64,000 nt of DNA from Capillidium heterosporum. Taxonomy: Eukaryota; Entomophthoromycota; Entomophthoromycetes; Entomophthorales; Capillidiaceae. Made by a program: the position numbers and the translations under genes. The stretch covers positions 434,001 through 498,000 of the forward strand of contig WBMQ01000002.1 of assembly GCA_016630905.1 (NCBI GenBank). Reading direction: 5' to 3'. This document shows, piece after piece, positions 46,336 to 59,712 of the stretch. The stretch's first letter is position 1, and each line of letters opens with the position of its first letter. Under the pieces are notes generated by a model. It was not told the DNA's origin, did not search any database, and worked only from the letters and a program-made list of their open reading frames with translations.

Positions 46336-47200
46336 ATCTACTGGCAGGTAAATCTAGTCCGACAGGGTAGATCCTCCTTGACCCAGGCCAGCATGAGATG
46401 GCCAGATACAGAAGAGCTTAGAAATGAATTTGAACCCAAGCCTTATATCCCAAGCAAGGTCAGACGCCCTAAAAACTTCTCGATCGACATCAGCCCGGCA
46501 ATAACTACTAGTGTATGGAAGATGGTCGATCATAAATTGTGGTCACCAGCCTGCAAAGTCCTACTCTGGAAACTACTTCAGGGAGCATTTTGGTCAGGAG
46601 ACCGCATCACCGATCCAGAAAGCAAGTTCAAAAAGTGTATTTGGTGCTCAGCCCCAATAGACTCACTAATTCACAGATACTTTGAATGTACAGTTCCCAA
46701 CAAGCTATGGGGGTGGGCAATCCTCCTCTCGACACAGTCCCAAATCACTGGCTGTGCTAACTTTTCATGGTTCTTTAATGAGATATCGTGGACGCCTTGG
46801 GTACCAAAATCTCTCAATGCGGCCATTTTTACAGGCACACTTATGTCTATCCACAAACTGTGGATTTTGAATCTTTGTAATAAGCTTCGGAATGACTCTG
46901 CTGCTTCTTTCAGCTGGGACCGCTTCCAATATTCTTTGTCTCTTTCAAATCACTTGAGAGACGTTAGTATCCAATATACGAAGGGTAGACTTGCAGAAGA
47001 AATCGCATCCTGGCCAGACCTTGATCCGTTGTTACCTGGTAGCCTTTTCTTGTTCCCTGGGAACGAAAGTATTATTTGGGAAGATCTGTCCCCCACCTTC
47101 TCATTTCAACCTCTAGGCGCTTTAAGAAGCATCTAGAACATATTTATTCCTCACCTTATGATTTATTCTAAATAAACATCTTGGCTTTAAAAAAAAAAAA
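46336..47200 (+). mobile_element. 5'-truncated non-LTR retrotransposon (LINE) with poly(A) tail
   Basis: An 865-base insertion flanked by a 14-base direct repeat and ending in an A run. The reading frame is open from the very first base of the insertion (IYWQVNLVRQ...) to a TAG at 47134-47136, so only the C-terminal part of ORF2 was copied. It ends with the zinc-binding region found after LINE reverse transcriptases: KVLLWKLLQGAFWSGDRI, CIWCSAPIDSLIHRYFEC. About 50 bases of 3' UTR and an AATAAA-like signal precede the A run. The frame is unbroken and the two TSD copies are identical, so the insertion is recent. It cannot move by itself because the RT and endonuclease are missing. Confidence 0.92.
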
Positions 47201-47214
47201 AATAAATCTCAGAA
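47201..47214 (+). repeat. right target-site duplication of the LINE
   Basis: Exact copy of the 14 bases at 46322-46335. Confidence 0.9.
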
Positions 47215-48232
47215 TACTGATCTACACTTTAGAAATGAACCAATCATATCCTCTTTGGCCTAAATCTAACCCACAATTCAAACAAACTTTATCCATTTAA
47301 TTGCTTCAATTTTGGCAACATTTATAAAGATATTATTTTCTTTTGGTAAGTTTATGTTAGAGTTTGTAGATAGACTTTTATGATGATCAATTGAGGCATT
47401 TGTCTGCAATCGCTATGTAGAAACTGACAAAGCTACCTAATATTTTGTCATTTCTGATTAATATTTGAATTTTAGTATATAATTTTATGAATATAAACTA
47501 ATTATTTTATATAGATGCTTGGAATGTTGAGAAGCTTAATAAATATGAATATACATTACAGTTTCTTAAATTTGTTGGTTCTATTATATTAAACAATATA
47601 GTCTATTTCTACTAAACATTTATATACAAATATGTATAAAACTGGTTTATTGAAGTATATATATTTCTCGATCTGTTAGAATAGTCTTAAAAACTTTACT
47701 ATTCATGTATGTTCAGCCTTGAAATCCAATAAAACTTTGCTATTTCTTTTATAGGTATCTATGCTATGCAGATACTAGCTAGAATTAAACTTCAACAATC
47801 CACCATCAATACAAAAGAAATAGAATTCACATATTGTTAAGCTGCTGTTCAAAAGAATTGTCAATGAATCTTTCAATTTTGATATCATGTTGATACTAAT
47901 GCTAAAAAATTAAATGAAGGCAATGTATAACTTATATAAGGCAAGAAATCGTTTATAATGATTTATAAGAGGTAGTCTATGAAAAATTTACATCGGACTA
48001 TATAAAAGGTATAATTTGTGGAAAAGTGCTTTCAGATTTAAAAACTACAAAATTTCTATATCAAGGTCCATGTAGACTAACCATTTTAGTTAATTGGTGC
48101 TTTGATATACTACATCTGGCGTCCAAAGCAATGAATAAAGACCACCAACCAAAAAAGACTTTAACATTGTATGTACTACACTTTACTTGAACTAAAAGTA
48201 GACACCTTGGCAGCTATACTTGATATAAAACG
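47215..48232. other. intergenic, no gene seen
   Basis: AT-rich spacer between the LINE and the zinc-cluster gene array. Confidence 0.45.
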
Positions 48233-49941
48233 TCAATTTTGAATATCAAAATCAACTTTGGCAAGTCTTAAAAACGCCAAATTAAATGGAACCGAGTATT
48301 CATAGCAGAAAAAGCAAAAGTACCTTCGCATGTCAAGCTCAACTCTAGTGATGGCTGAATCCATAGCCTTTCTATGAACCTCCTCAACCTCATTTACCTG
48401 TCGGTATCGGATCAAAAATGAGTAGCACTGGGTTAGATAAGGGATCTGGTAGTAGTAGGAGTAATGTGGGTCAACCATCTTGCTAAATCCAACCGCACAC
48501 AGTACAAGGTGGACTAGCTGCCTCAAAATTTCTTTGGATATCCCAGATACCCTATAAGTCTTACTTGTAGAGTCGTCCAATTCAATGAACGATCCGTATA
48601 GGGTAGTTGATAGATACAAGAATTGAAAGCTATACAACAAGAATGAGGTGAAGTTGATAAGTTGATCTATTGGATCAGATACTCTATCTGCAATATCTCC
48701 TTTGTATGTGTGTAGGTCTTGAAGGACTTTCATTGTATCAAAGGCAAATGCATTTACCAAATCGCTTGCCCTACTGTCACCTGCATCTCTTGATTCGGTT
48801 TCAGAAAGTCTTAGGTTTCTTAATCTGAGGTATTTGAGAGTATAGAAGCTTACGTAGAGTTGCTGCTTCTGAAATTTGATGGTCAAGTAACTCAGATCGT
48901 CCAGGAATGCTTGATTGCACAAATAGCTGTCAATAGATTGTACCCTTGCGATGATGTCGAGATATGATAAATCGGGAAGCTGACATGTGTGGTGGTTTAT
49001 AGATTTTATAGTGCAAAAGGTTAGTAAAGAGTTGTAAGTTAGGAAAGCTTCTAATTTGTAGACACTAGTTCCTTCTGGGGTCGGCCTAGCTAGATGCAGT
49101 CCAATCTGATGAGCAATTTTGATGGCAGTGCTGAGGAAATAGCTGGAATACCTGTTGATACTGCGAAATGGCCGTGTTCCTAATACTAAAAGGGCTTGGA
49201 CAAATTCTAATGAAAACTTTAGGTTGCTAGGCCGGAGGTGCTCGCATATAGTTTTAGATAGGAGATCTATTAGTGGACTAAGTTGTGGGTCATTTTCAAG
49301 ACTAAGTCCACTCAGCCAGATAGCTGATCTTAATAAATTGGATCGTGGGTATTGGTAGAAGTCAGACAGCAACCCTATTGGGAAGAATATATTTATATAT
49401 CGAAAAAAGTTGATGGTAGCCTGGTGTAAAGTTATAAAATGCCCTACCGTTAATGACTTGAGTGGTTGGCATACAATTTTTGTCATCTTAGGACTCGACA
49501 AGGTTTTGATTAGTTCGGAATGGTTGTACATATGTTTGAAACTCAACGAATTGACTGAAATTCTAGGGAATTGAAAGAATGTAAATATGTTGAATATAGT
49601 TCTAGGACACGGAAAGTGAAAAAAGTAATTCTCGTTCGAGTATAGTATACCTACTAAATATGAGATACTAGTGTATAAGATTTGCTACCTCTAGTGACAT
49701 TTTCTTTTGTTATAACTTTCGATTTGGCTGCTTTAACTTGAAAGCTGGTAATGTGTCCTTTGATAGAGTTGGAAAGTACTGAACGTCTTTGTACTTGCCT
49801 CTCATACGTACAGCTGGTGTTGAAGCTAAAACATCTGCTGCAGGGTAAAGCTCGGTCACATTTCTTCTTGCTGTATTTGCATTGGTCGCAGGCTCGATCT
49901 TTTTTTACAAGGCTTCTGTCATACTCTACCCAATTCCTCAT
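48233..49941 (-). CDS. Gal4-type Zn2Cys6 transcription factor, array copy 1 (intact)
   Basis: Fungal zinc-cluster DNA-binding regulator. Exons 49941-49689 and 49653-48233 sum to 1674 bases, 557 residues. The cluster is C18-x2-C21-x6-C28-x5-C34-x2-C37-x6-C44, followed by a basic linker (RQVQRRSVLSNS). The 35-nt intron falls after residue 84 in phase 1, at the same place in every copy. Exon 2 is a helical middle-homology-type region beginning near FNIFTFFQFPRISVNSLS, with PRSNLLRSAIWLSGL, KIAHQIGLH and SLLTFC blocks, ending RLAKVDFDIQN. First of six tandem minus-strand paralogues. Targets unknown. Confidence 0.92.
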
Positions 49942-50399
49942 TATATCCTCCGTTGATCAAGTTTAATATTCGTCCTGAGGTTCGATTTGAAAAGAAGTTT
50001 GTTGAAAGTCTAAACGATAGAAGTGTATGGTTTAATCATTAGAAAAGAGTTCAGATTCAAATATTTAGCTGGCTAATAAAATCTGCAAATCCGAATCTGG
50101 TTACAAACTAATCACAAAGAAAACCAAAACTAAATTTATTTAAATACTCGGATATGAATGAATGTTATCTTAAATTTAATGCAAACGTATAGGAAGACCA
50201 CATATAAAAATGCCCTTAAAGTTGACCATTCCAGTTAGTTGAAGCAATTGATACTACATTTTACATCCGATAGAACTAGACAAAACAGATACTAACCTTG
50301 TTAAAAAGTTTAATAAACAAAAATCTTCTAAAGCCATAACAGTAAACAATTACTTGGACTGGAGATAGATGTGCCAACATACCTACTCAGCATAGAATC
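49942..50399. other. spacer between array copies 1 and 2
   Basis: 458 bases of AT-rich sequence with related short segments to other array spacers. No gene. Confidence 0.45.
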
Positions 50400-52110
50400 T
50401 TATTGTTGAAGGTCAAAGTCGACTTTGGCTAATCTTAAGAACGGCAAATTAAATGAAACCGAAAATTTGTAGCAAAGGGAATGAGTGTATCTTTGCATAT
50501 CAGTTTCAAGACCGTGGATTGCCGCGTCGATAACTTGTCTTTGAACCAATTCAACTGCATTCACTTGGCGGTATCGGATGATGAACGAATAACACTGGGC
50601 TACAAAAGCTAACTGAAAGAAAAAGAAATATCGGAGGTTGATATTCTTAGTGAACCCAATAACGCACAGTGAAAAGTGTACCAGTTTCCTTATAGTTTTG
50701 TTGGGTATTCCAGGTGTTCTGTAAGTCTTAAGCTTGGAGTTATCTACTTCGATGAATGATCCGTACAGAGTGATTGAAAGATATAGGAATTGGAAGTAGT
50801 ATAACAAAAACGATGCAAAGCTGATCAGCTGATCTATCAGATCTGGGGTCGAATATTTAGCGTTACTTTTATATACGTGCAAGTCTTGAAGAACTCTCAT
50901 TGTATCAAAGGTGAATGATTCTACCAGATCGTTAGCTCTGGCATCGTTGATACTCCTCGGTTCATTCTCATCAAGGCGTTGATTCCTTAGTAGGAGGTAT
51001 TTTAAGGTATAGTAGCTTATATAGAGCTGCTGTTGTTGAAATTTGATAGTCAGATAGCTCAAATCGTCCAGATGTTCTTGGCCGCACAAATAAGCGTCAA
51101 TACATCGTACTCTTGCAGTGGTATCCAAGTAAGACAAGTGAGGAAGTTGGCAGGTATGGTGAGCCGTGGAATTTACACTATAGAAGTTGAGTAACGAATT
51201 GTAGGTTAAGAATGCTTCCAGTTTGTAGATATCAGCTCGATTAGATGTCGGCCTAGCTTGGTGTAGTCCAATTTGATGTGCTATTTTGATGGCGGTGGTG
51301 AAAAAGTAATTAAAATATTTACTAAGCCTTCGAATTGGCTGGGATCCTAGTATAAATAACGCTTGGACAGTATCTAATGAAAATCTTAAGCTGTTAGGTC
51401 GAAGATGCTCAACTACAGCTTCAAATATAGTATCCATCAGGGGGATGAGCTGTGAGTCGTTTTCAAAGTTGAGACCAATTAACCAAATAACCGATCTTAG
51501 TAAGTTGGATCTTGGATATTGGTGAAAGTCGGACATCACTCCAATCGGGTAGTAAATGTTTATGTAGCGAAAGTAGTTGACGGTAGATTTGAATAAAGTT
51601 GTAAAATGGCCTGGCAATAGTGATGTGAGGGGTCGGCTTAGAACCTTTGCAAACTTACGAGCATTTAAAGATTTGATTAGTTCGGAATGGTTGTATATAT
51701 GTTTAAAACTTAGCGAGTTGACTGAAATTCTAGGGAACTGAAAGAATGTAAATATGTTGAACATAGCTCTAGGCCATGGAAAGTGTAAAAAGTAATTTCC
51801 ATTTGAGTATCGTATACCTATGAATATAAGTCATATTTACTACATAGTGTTAGTTACCTCTAATTACATCTCTCACCAATACCTTCTGCTCGGTTTCTTT
51901 AACTTGAAAGCTAATGACACCTCTTTTAACACAAGCAGAAAGAACTGAACGTCGCTGCACTTTCCTTTCATATGTACATTTGTTGTTAAAACTGGAACAT
52001 CTGTCGCAGGGCAAAGCTTTATTGCATTTCTTTTTGCTCAACGTACATTGGTCGCAGGCTCGGTCCTTTCTTATTTGGCTTCCATCAGATTCTATCCAAC
52101 TCTTTAACAT
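50400..52110 (-). CDS. Gal4-type Zn2Cys6 transcription factor, array copy 2 (intact)
   Basis: Exons 52110-51858 and 51817-50400 sum to 1671 bases, 556 residues. The Zn2Cys6 cluster starts CDQCTLSKKKC and is complete (Cys 19, 22, 29, 35, 38, 45). The intron is 40 nt, phase 1, after codon 84. Exon 2 runs from GIRYSNGNYFLHFPWP through MFNIFTFFQFPRISVN to RLAKVDFDLQQ. Bases 51438-51815 are identical to a segment of decayed copy 5, which points to gene conversion. No interrupting stop or frameshift, so presumed functional. Confidence 0.92.
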
Positions 52111-52720
52111 ATCTTACGTTGACCAAATTTAATCTTTCTGAGGTTTGATGTGTTGAAAGCTTGCTAAAAGGCTAAATGTTGAAAATTTGTAGTCTAGGTG
52201 AAGATGGATCAAGGATATTTTAGATTCGGAAAATTCTAACCAACCTCAAATTCGGTGGATATTAAATTTTTATAGAAACATAACATAAAAACAAATATAT
52301 TTTTAATCCAAGTTTTCTTGATCTTAACTCATTGAGAACAGATCCTTTTTGAAAATTTTCAATTTCAAGAGCGTTTTTTAATTTCAAGCTTACTTGTCAT
52401 ATTCTCTTTGTTTTTATTGATTTGTTATGCAATTAAAATGTAATGCATAAAATTTGGATATTAAGAATATGACGATTCATATGAATAAATAGTGTACTTT
52501 AAAAGTTAAAATAGTTTAATATTGAAATATTCCTGTATATTTAGTAAATTTAGCTAATAAGGATTATAGGACATTATATATAGCCCAATAGAAATGAATA
52601 CGAAACATACCGCCTTATTGAGATGAAGCATATTCTAAACAAGCTTATAAAGTTATATTAAATTTGCTCAGACTAGAAATAGGTGTGTTGACCTCCCCCA
52701 CTTGACAAAGAGCCTTATTG
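52111..52720. other. spacer between array copies 2 and 3
   Basis: 610 bases of very AT-rich sequence. No gene seen. Confidence 0.45.
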
Positions 52721-54410
52721 CTAAAAGCCAAAATCAATTTTAGCTTGTCTCAAAAATGGCAAATTAAACGAAACAGAAGATTTGTAGCAAAAAAATGGAG
52801 GTACCTTTCCATATCGGCCTCAATACCATCGATAGTCGTATCTATAGCCTGCCTTTGAACCTCTTCAACTTACATCTACTCGACGGTATCGAATTAAGAA
52901 CCAATAGCATTGAGTTAAGTAAGCCACCTGAAAGTAGTTGGAGTATCGAAGATCAACTAGCTTACTGAATCCAATAGCACATAGCGAAAAATGAATCAAT
53001 TTTCTTATAACTTCCTTAAATAATCCAGGTGCTCTATATGTCTTGAGCTTGGAAGTGTCCATTTCGATAGACGATCCATATATGGTAATTGACAGGTATA
53101 AAAATTGGAAGCAGTACAACGAAACTGATGTAAAGTTAATTAGTTGGTCTATCAGATTGAGTACCCTACCTTTAGTACTGGCTTTGCATACATAAAAGTC
53201 TTCTAGAATCTTTCACCATATCAAATGCAAACTCATTTACCAAGTCACCTGTTCTAAGATCGTTTATATCTCTTGGCCCACCTCCAGTGAGTTGCAAATT
53301 CCTTATTTTAAGAAATTTAAGAGTGTAGTAGCTAACATGGAGCTGCTGCTTTTGAAATAAGATAGTTAAGTAACCCAGGTTGTCCAGAAATTCTTGGTTC
53401 CGTAGATAGCTATCGATACACTTTGCTCTTGTAGCAGTATCTAGATAAGGTATATGGGGAAGTTGATAGGTATGATGACTTATAGACTTTACAATACAAA
53501 AGTTTAGTAACGAATTATAAGTTAGAAATGCTTCCAAATTGTAGACATCAGTTCTATTCGGAATTGGTCTAGCTAGGTGTAATCCATTTTGATGGCAGTG
53601 CTAAGGAAATAGTCAAAATTTATTAATGCTGCGAAATGGTCGTGTTCCCAGCACTAAAAGCGATTGAATAACATCTAATGAAAACTTTATATTGCTAAGG
53701 TCGAAGATACTCGGGTATAGTTTTACCCAAAGTATCCATTAGAGTTGAGTTGTGGGTTGTTTTCAAGGCTGACCACTTAACCAGATAGCTCCCTTTAATA
53801 GGTTGGAACGAGGATATTTGAAAAAATCGGATATCAACCCTATTGAGAAGAACACATTTATATACTGAAAATAATTGATGGTAGCTTTATGTAAAGTTGA
53901 AAATGATCTGTTGTTAATGATTCGAGTGGTTGGTATAGCTATTTTGTCGGTTTTTGAGCTGACAAGCTTTTGAATAATTCGGCATGGTTATACATATGTC
54001 GAAAACTTAATGAGTTTGCTGGCACTTTAGGGAATTGAATGCCACTATATTAAAAACTATCCTAGGCCATGGGAAATAAAAAAAGTAATTCCCATTTGAG
54101 TATCGTATACCTATAAAATATAAATTTCAAGTATCTAAGTTTAAATACCTCTAGTGTCACTTCCTTTTGCAAATATCTTTAATTCGATTTCTTTAGTTTG
54201 GAAGCTAGCTATGCGCCTTTTAATAGAATTGGAAAGCACTGAATGTCGTTGTAGCTGTTTTTCATAAGTACACTTGTTGTTAAAACTGACACACCTACCA
54301 CAAGGTAAACCTTTATCACATTTCTTTTTACTAAAATTACACTGATCACAAGCTTGATCCTTGTTCACTAAATTCTTGTCGGATCCTACCAAATCCTTTG
54401 TCTACCAAGT
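52721..54410 (-). pseudogene. Zn2Cys6 transcription factor, array copy 3 (decayed)
   Basis: Same two-exon architecture. The zinc-cluster exon (about 54,400-54,150) keeps all six Cys (CDQCNFSKKKC...CGRCVSFNNKC). The initiator is lost: where sisters have ATG plus NW the sequence reads through as non-ATG codons. Exon 2 is broken by several indels. Frames 53,537-53,172 and 53,119-52,865 each match parts of the sisters, while 53,540-54,110 changes frame repeatedly, and the segment coding for the KIAHQIG block has a deletion near 53,580. The ending KIDFGF is recognisable. Confidence 0.85.
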
Positions 54411-54794
54411 TCAAACTCTGTTCTAGGGCTTGATTTGAATTAAAAATGTAACCTGTTAGAGATGGATTAAATTGGATTACAGAATCAAAAGTTTGTCAAG
54501 CCCAAAAGTACTATCAAATTGACTTTTAACATGAAATAATCAGCTATACCAAATCTATCAACCAAAATATTTAATATCAGTAATCAGAAAAAGCTTAACA
54601 AACTTTGCAGCAAAATTGCAGTATGGCTCCATACCAAGATATCTTTACAAGTTTGACTACTTTAAACTTGGGCTGTAAGGTGCCTTGCTTTATCTTATAA
54701 AAATCATCAACCAAAACAAGCTTCCAAAGTTATATGCATTAAATTTATTTGAACCAGAGGTAGACATATTAGCCCTTTTAATTTGTGTAGAGCC
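54411..54794. other. spacer between array copies 3 and 4
   Basis: 384 bases, AT-rich, no gene. Confidence 0.45.
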
Positions 54795-56505
54795 TTACCG
54801 TTGAAGGTCAAAATCAACTTTGGCTAGCTTTAAGAGCGGTAAGTTAATCGGGACCAAAAATTTATAGCAAGAGTAGCGAGTGTGTCTTTGCATATCCAAT
54901 TCGATACCATCAATAGCAAGATCCATAGCCTGCCTTTGGGCTTCTTCAATCACATCCACCTGCCGGTACCGGATCAAAAATGAGTAGCACTGGGATAAAT
55001 AAATTGTGTGGTAGTAGTAAGGATATCGAAGGTCGACTGTCTTATTAAATTCAACGGCACACAGTGCAAAGTGAACCAGATTCCTTATAACTTTCTTAGG
55101 TATTCCTGGCACTTTGTAAACCTTAACTTTAGTGCCGTCCATTTCGATAAAGGATCCGTAGAGGGCAGTCGATAGGTACAGGAATTGAAAGCTGTACAGC
55201 AAGAACGATGTAAAGTTAATAAGTTGGTCTACTGGATCGGACTCTCTACCTTTAATGCTGCCTTTGTATTTATGTAAGTCTTGAAGAAGCCCCATTGTAT
55301 CGAAAGCGAATGAAGCTACCAGATCATTAGTTCGGGCATCAATTACACTCTTGGGTTCATCTCCAGAAAGTCGTATGTTTCTTAAAATGAGATAGTTAAG
55401 GGTGTAATAGCTTATATAGAGCTGTTGCTTTTGAAATTTTATGGTTAGGTAGCTTAGATTATCCATAAATTTTTCATCACACAAATAGCTGTCAATGCAT
55501 TGTACCCTTGTTGTGATATCGAAATAGGAAGTATGGGGGAGTTGATAAGCATGGTGGACCGCAGAATTTACGATATAGAAATTGAGTAATGAATTGTAGG
55601 TTAGAAATGCTTCAAGTTTGTAAACACTGGTGCTGTTAAGAGTCGGCATAGCTAGATGTGCTCCAATTTGATGTGCTATTTTTATGGCAGTGCTGAGGAA
55701 GTAGTTAGAATACTTATTTATGCCACTAAATGATCGTGTTCCTAGCACTAAAAGAGCTTGGATTGTGTCTAGTGAAAGCTTCAAGTTGCTAGGTCGGAGG
55801 CACTTACATATAGTTTTAAATAAGGTCTCTATTAGAGAGTTGAACTGTGTATCATTTTCAAGGCTAAGACCACTCAACCAGATTGCCGACCTTAATAAGT
55901 TCGATCTCGGGTATTTAAAGAAGTCAGACATCAGCCCTATTGGAAATAGTACATTTATATGGCGAAGGTAGTTGATAGTAGCTCTATGTAAAGTTGAAAA
56001 ATGGCATGCTGATAATGATTTAAGTGGCTGATATAACTCCTTTGTCATCTTATGAGCTGAAAACGATATGAACATTTCGGAATGGTTATACATATGTCTA
56101 TAGCTTAGCGAGTTGACTGAAATCCTAGGAAACTGAAAGAAGGTAAATATATTGAACATAGTCCTACGCCACTGAAAATGAAAAAAGTAATTTCCATTTG
56201 TGCATCGTACACCTATAGAATATTAATTTGTCAAATATTTAAGTTTAGTTACCTCTAGTAATATCTTTGACCAATACTTTCAGCCTGGTTTCTTTTATTT
56301 GAAAGCTGGTAATACCTCTTTTAACAGAATCGGAAAGCACTGAACGTCTTTGTAATTGCCTTTCATATATGCATTCGATTCCAAAACTAACACACCTACC
56401 GCATGGTGAAGTTTTATCACATTTCTTTTTACTCAAATAACATTGGTCGCAGGCTTGATCCTTCTGTACCTGGATTCTGTTGGATTCTATCCAATTCTTG
56501 ATCAT
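54795..56505 (-). CDS. Gal4-type Zn2Cys6 transcription factor, array copy 4 (intact)
   Basis: Exons 56505-56253 and 56212-54795, 1671 bases, 556 residues. The cluster CDQCYLSKKKCDKTSPCGRC is complete. The 40-nt phase-1 intron is in the common position. Exon 2 carries the same MFNIFTFFQFPRISVNSLS start, PRSNLLRSAIWLSGL, KIAHQIGAH and the end LAKVDFDLQR. Divergence from copies 1 and 2 is spread along the gene, so this is an old paralogue kept under selection (inference from an unbroken frame). Confidence 0.92.
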
Positions 56506-57624
56506 ATCTTGCGTTTCTAAACTCAGTCTTCGTGTTGAGGTTGGATTTGAATTAGAAGCTTGCTAAAGGACTTAATGTTGGAACCACGTAACCTAGTTGA
56601 AGATGGATCATGTCCAATTTCAGATTCGAAAGCCTATGCTGTCAGCTTCAAAATTTATGGCGTTACCTTTTTATAAAATAACCAACTAAAGAAACTAAAC
56701 TGCTAATCCATATAATACAATCTTTAATTAAATGGATGTTTTATTGGTTGTTAACTTAGCTCTTCAGCAAGTTATATATCGAACACCAGATTATTTTTCT
56801 ATAGGTAGCCTACATTTATACTGCTACCCAACAATGTGCCTCGGGTTAAGCATTTTTATCTTTCACCGATGATTCACTTTAAATTACCACATCTAGTTCC
56901 CATCACATTAATCAGCCACTAGTCTACTTAGTCTCATCTGGGATTAATTACTTTTTTTAGGTACGAATAGTTGGATCCTAACTTTGATGGTAGACTACTA
57001 CAACTAGAGTACATAGCTACCTCCTTGTTGGAAAAGAATCCACTTACATGTTGTCAAGTTATGGCTTCTCTCAAGCCACGATATATATATCGAAGCTCTT
57101 ATACAGAAAGAAGGGCAGGTCTTTTTTTGATTAAGGTCTTTTTATCTTTTGGGTTTGAGTTTTTGAGATTGTAGATTCAAGTTGGATTAGTTTGATTAAA
57201 TGCTAATATTTCTAGTCAATAGTTTTGCATGGATTGATAGTTTTTAATACTTTTATTGGTTATATAATAACTGCCGCGTCCTATATTAGTCAGCTCAGCA
57301 CAATTAAGCATGATACATCCCCTGTCAAAGGACTCATCAAGTTCGATCAAACCCACTCGACTGGAAGTCCATACCAATGGCCAGATACTCGGCGAGATTG
57401 ACCAGCCAACATTGGTTATCTTACGAACCTATTTATATATTTATGTTGAAACACTCTTGCAAATGTGACTATTTTATCTAATTGAGACTACAAGATATCA
57501 CGCTTCACAGCTAGCAGCAGTAGATGAAGCCAAGCAAGAATTATATAACTAAAACAATAAGCAAAAAATATTTAATGACACGCACAGTAGAATTTGTTGG
57601 CATCGCTACTTGGTATAGCATCTT
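56506..57624. other. spacer between array copies 4 and 5
   Basis: 1.1 kb, longer than the other spacers. A 67-codon plus-strand frame at 56,971-57,174 and other short frames have no recognisable content. No clear array remnant. Confidence 0.4.
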
Positions 57625-59315
57625 ACTGTTAAAGATTAAAAGCAGCTTTGGCCAGCTTTAAGAGAGGTAAGTTAAACGGAGCAGAGAACTTGAAACTAGA
57701 ATGGTTAGGGTACCTCTGCATATCGGCTTCGAGACTATTAATAGCAAGATCTATAGTCTGTTTTTGAGCTTCCTCAGTTGTGTCCATCTCCCGGTATCTG
57801 ATAAGAAATAAATAGCATCGAACCAAGTAAGGTATGTAGAAGTAGTAGGGATATTGAAGATCAACTGCTTTGCTAAATCCAACGGCACATAATGAGAAAT
57901 AAACCAACCTCCTTAAGTACTCCAGGCACTTTATAAGTCTTACTCTTATAATTGTATATATCAATAAATGATCCATGGAGGGCAGTTTAAGGGTACAAAA
58001 ATTGAAGTACTATACTAAAAAGATGTGAGGTTAATGAATTGAGCTACTAAGCCGGATGCTATATCTTTGGCCTTAATTTTGTATATATATAAGCCCTGAA
58101 CAATCATTGCTGTATCAAAGGCAAAAGACTTTGCCAGATCGTCAGCTTTAATGTCGCTTGCATCTCTTGATTCACTTTTGTCAAATTGTAAATTTCACAT
58201 TTTGAGGTATTTAAAGATATAGTAGCTTATGTAGTGTTGTTGTTTTGAAACTCGATGATTAGGAAATTCAGATCATCTAGAGTCTTTGCTAGATAAATAG
58301 CTACCAATACAATGTATCTTTGTAGTAGTATCTGAATAAGTTGAGTAGAAAGCTGGCATGTGTGGTGAACTATAGAATTTACAGTATAAAAGCTAAATAA
58401 CAAATTGTAGATAAGGAATGCTTCCAGTTTGTAGACATTGGTTCCGTTGGGTGTCAACCTAGCTTGGTCCAATCCAATTTAATGAGTTATTTTAATAGCA
58501 GTGATAGGAAAATGATTAGAAAATTTAATAGTATCACTTAATGGCTGTTTTTCCAGCACTAGAAGAGCTTGAACAGTATTTAGTGAAGATTTTACATTAC
58601 TTTATTGAAGGTGTTTACATAGAGTTTCAAATATAGTATCCACCAGGGGGATGAGCTGTGAGTCGTTTTCAAAGTTGAGACCAATTAACCAAATAACCGA
58701 TCTTAGTAAGTTGGATCTTGGATATTGGTGAAAGTCGGACATCACTCCAATCGGGTAGTAAATGTTTATGTAGCGAAAGTAGTTGACGGTAGATTTGAAT
58801 AAAGTTGTAAAATGGCCTGGCAATAGTGATGTGAGGGGTCGGCTTAGAACCTTTGCAAACTTACGAGCATTTAAAGATTTGATTAGTTCGGAATGGTTGT
58901 ATATATGTTTAAAACTTAGCGAGTTGACTGAAATTCTAGGGAACTGAAAGAATGTAAATATGTTGAACATAGCTCTAGGCCATGGAAAGTGTAAAAAGTA
59001 ATTTCCATTTGAGTATCGTATGTCTATGAATATAAATTACCAAATATTTAAAATCAACTATTTCTAGTGATACTTGAGATCAAATCTTTCTGTTCAGTTT
59101 CTTTAACTTGAAACCTAGTAATGTGATTTTGGATAAAGCTAAGAAGCTTTGAACATCTTTGCTATTGCTTATCATAAGTACACTTGCCAACAACACGAAC
59201 ATATCTAATGCAAGGTAAAAACTTGGTGCGCTTTCTTTTCTTCAATGTACATTAGCCACAAGCACAATCCTTCTTTACTGAATTATCGTTGGATTCTACT
59301 CAGATTGTCACCATC
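57625..59315 (-). pseudogene. Zn2Cys6 transcription factor, array copy 5 (decayed, partly converted by copy 2)
   Basis: Exon 1 (about 59,315-59,050) begins with an ATG but has stops after MVTI and after CACG. Several cluster Cys are lost, and the donor site is altered (AGAAAT where sisters have AGAGGTAAC). Exon 2 has many stops and frame changes from 58,600 down to 57,625. Only 59,021-58,602 is pristine, because it is a near-identical copy of part of array copy 2. The C-terminal part (57,976-57,629) still matches, ending LLKLAKAAFNL. Confidence 0.9.
58644..59021. repeat. 378-bp tract identical to 51438-51815 (gene conversion)
   Basis: By base-by-base reading, this 378-base stretch of pseudogene copy 5 is identical to copy 2. 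With one mismatch at 58643 the similarity extends 17 bases further. Outside it the two copies differ widely. Confidence 0.9.
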
Positions 59316-59712
59316 CTTTTAAATACCAAGATCAATATCGTTGAGGTTCAATTTAAAAGTAACTGCCAAAGTCCGAGATATCTAACCCAACTTTTGAGAA
59401 TAAGTTTATTTCAGATTCGAAAGTTTAGTCAACTTCAAAAAGTGTTAAATTGAACTTCTATATGAAATAGAAATCTATAAGGAAATTAATACTCAAACTA
59501 TTTAATATAACATTCACTTAAACGTAAGCTTTATTAATCTTTCTACAAACCCACATATAGTTTTATGGCAAGATGTTTTTGCAAAGCCGAGTATTTTAGC
59601 TGATCAGTGCAACAAAATATCAAATTAGACATATACTAATAAACGAAGCCAGGCAACAGCTATAAAACTAAAAATTAATCAAAATATGTGTTTATTGTTG
59701 CCTACACTAAAG
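59316..59712. other. spacer between array copies 5 and 6
   Basis: About 400 bases, AT-rich, no gene. Confidence 0.45.

Noticed and set aside
56971-57174. 67-codon plus-strand frame in the regulator array
   Set aside because: No similarity to the array genes and no known domain; within chance length for this composition.
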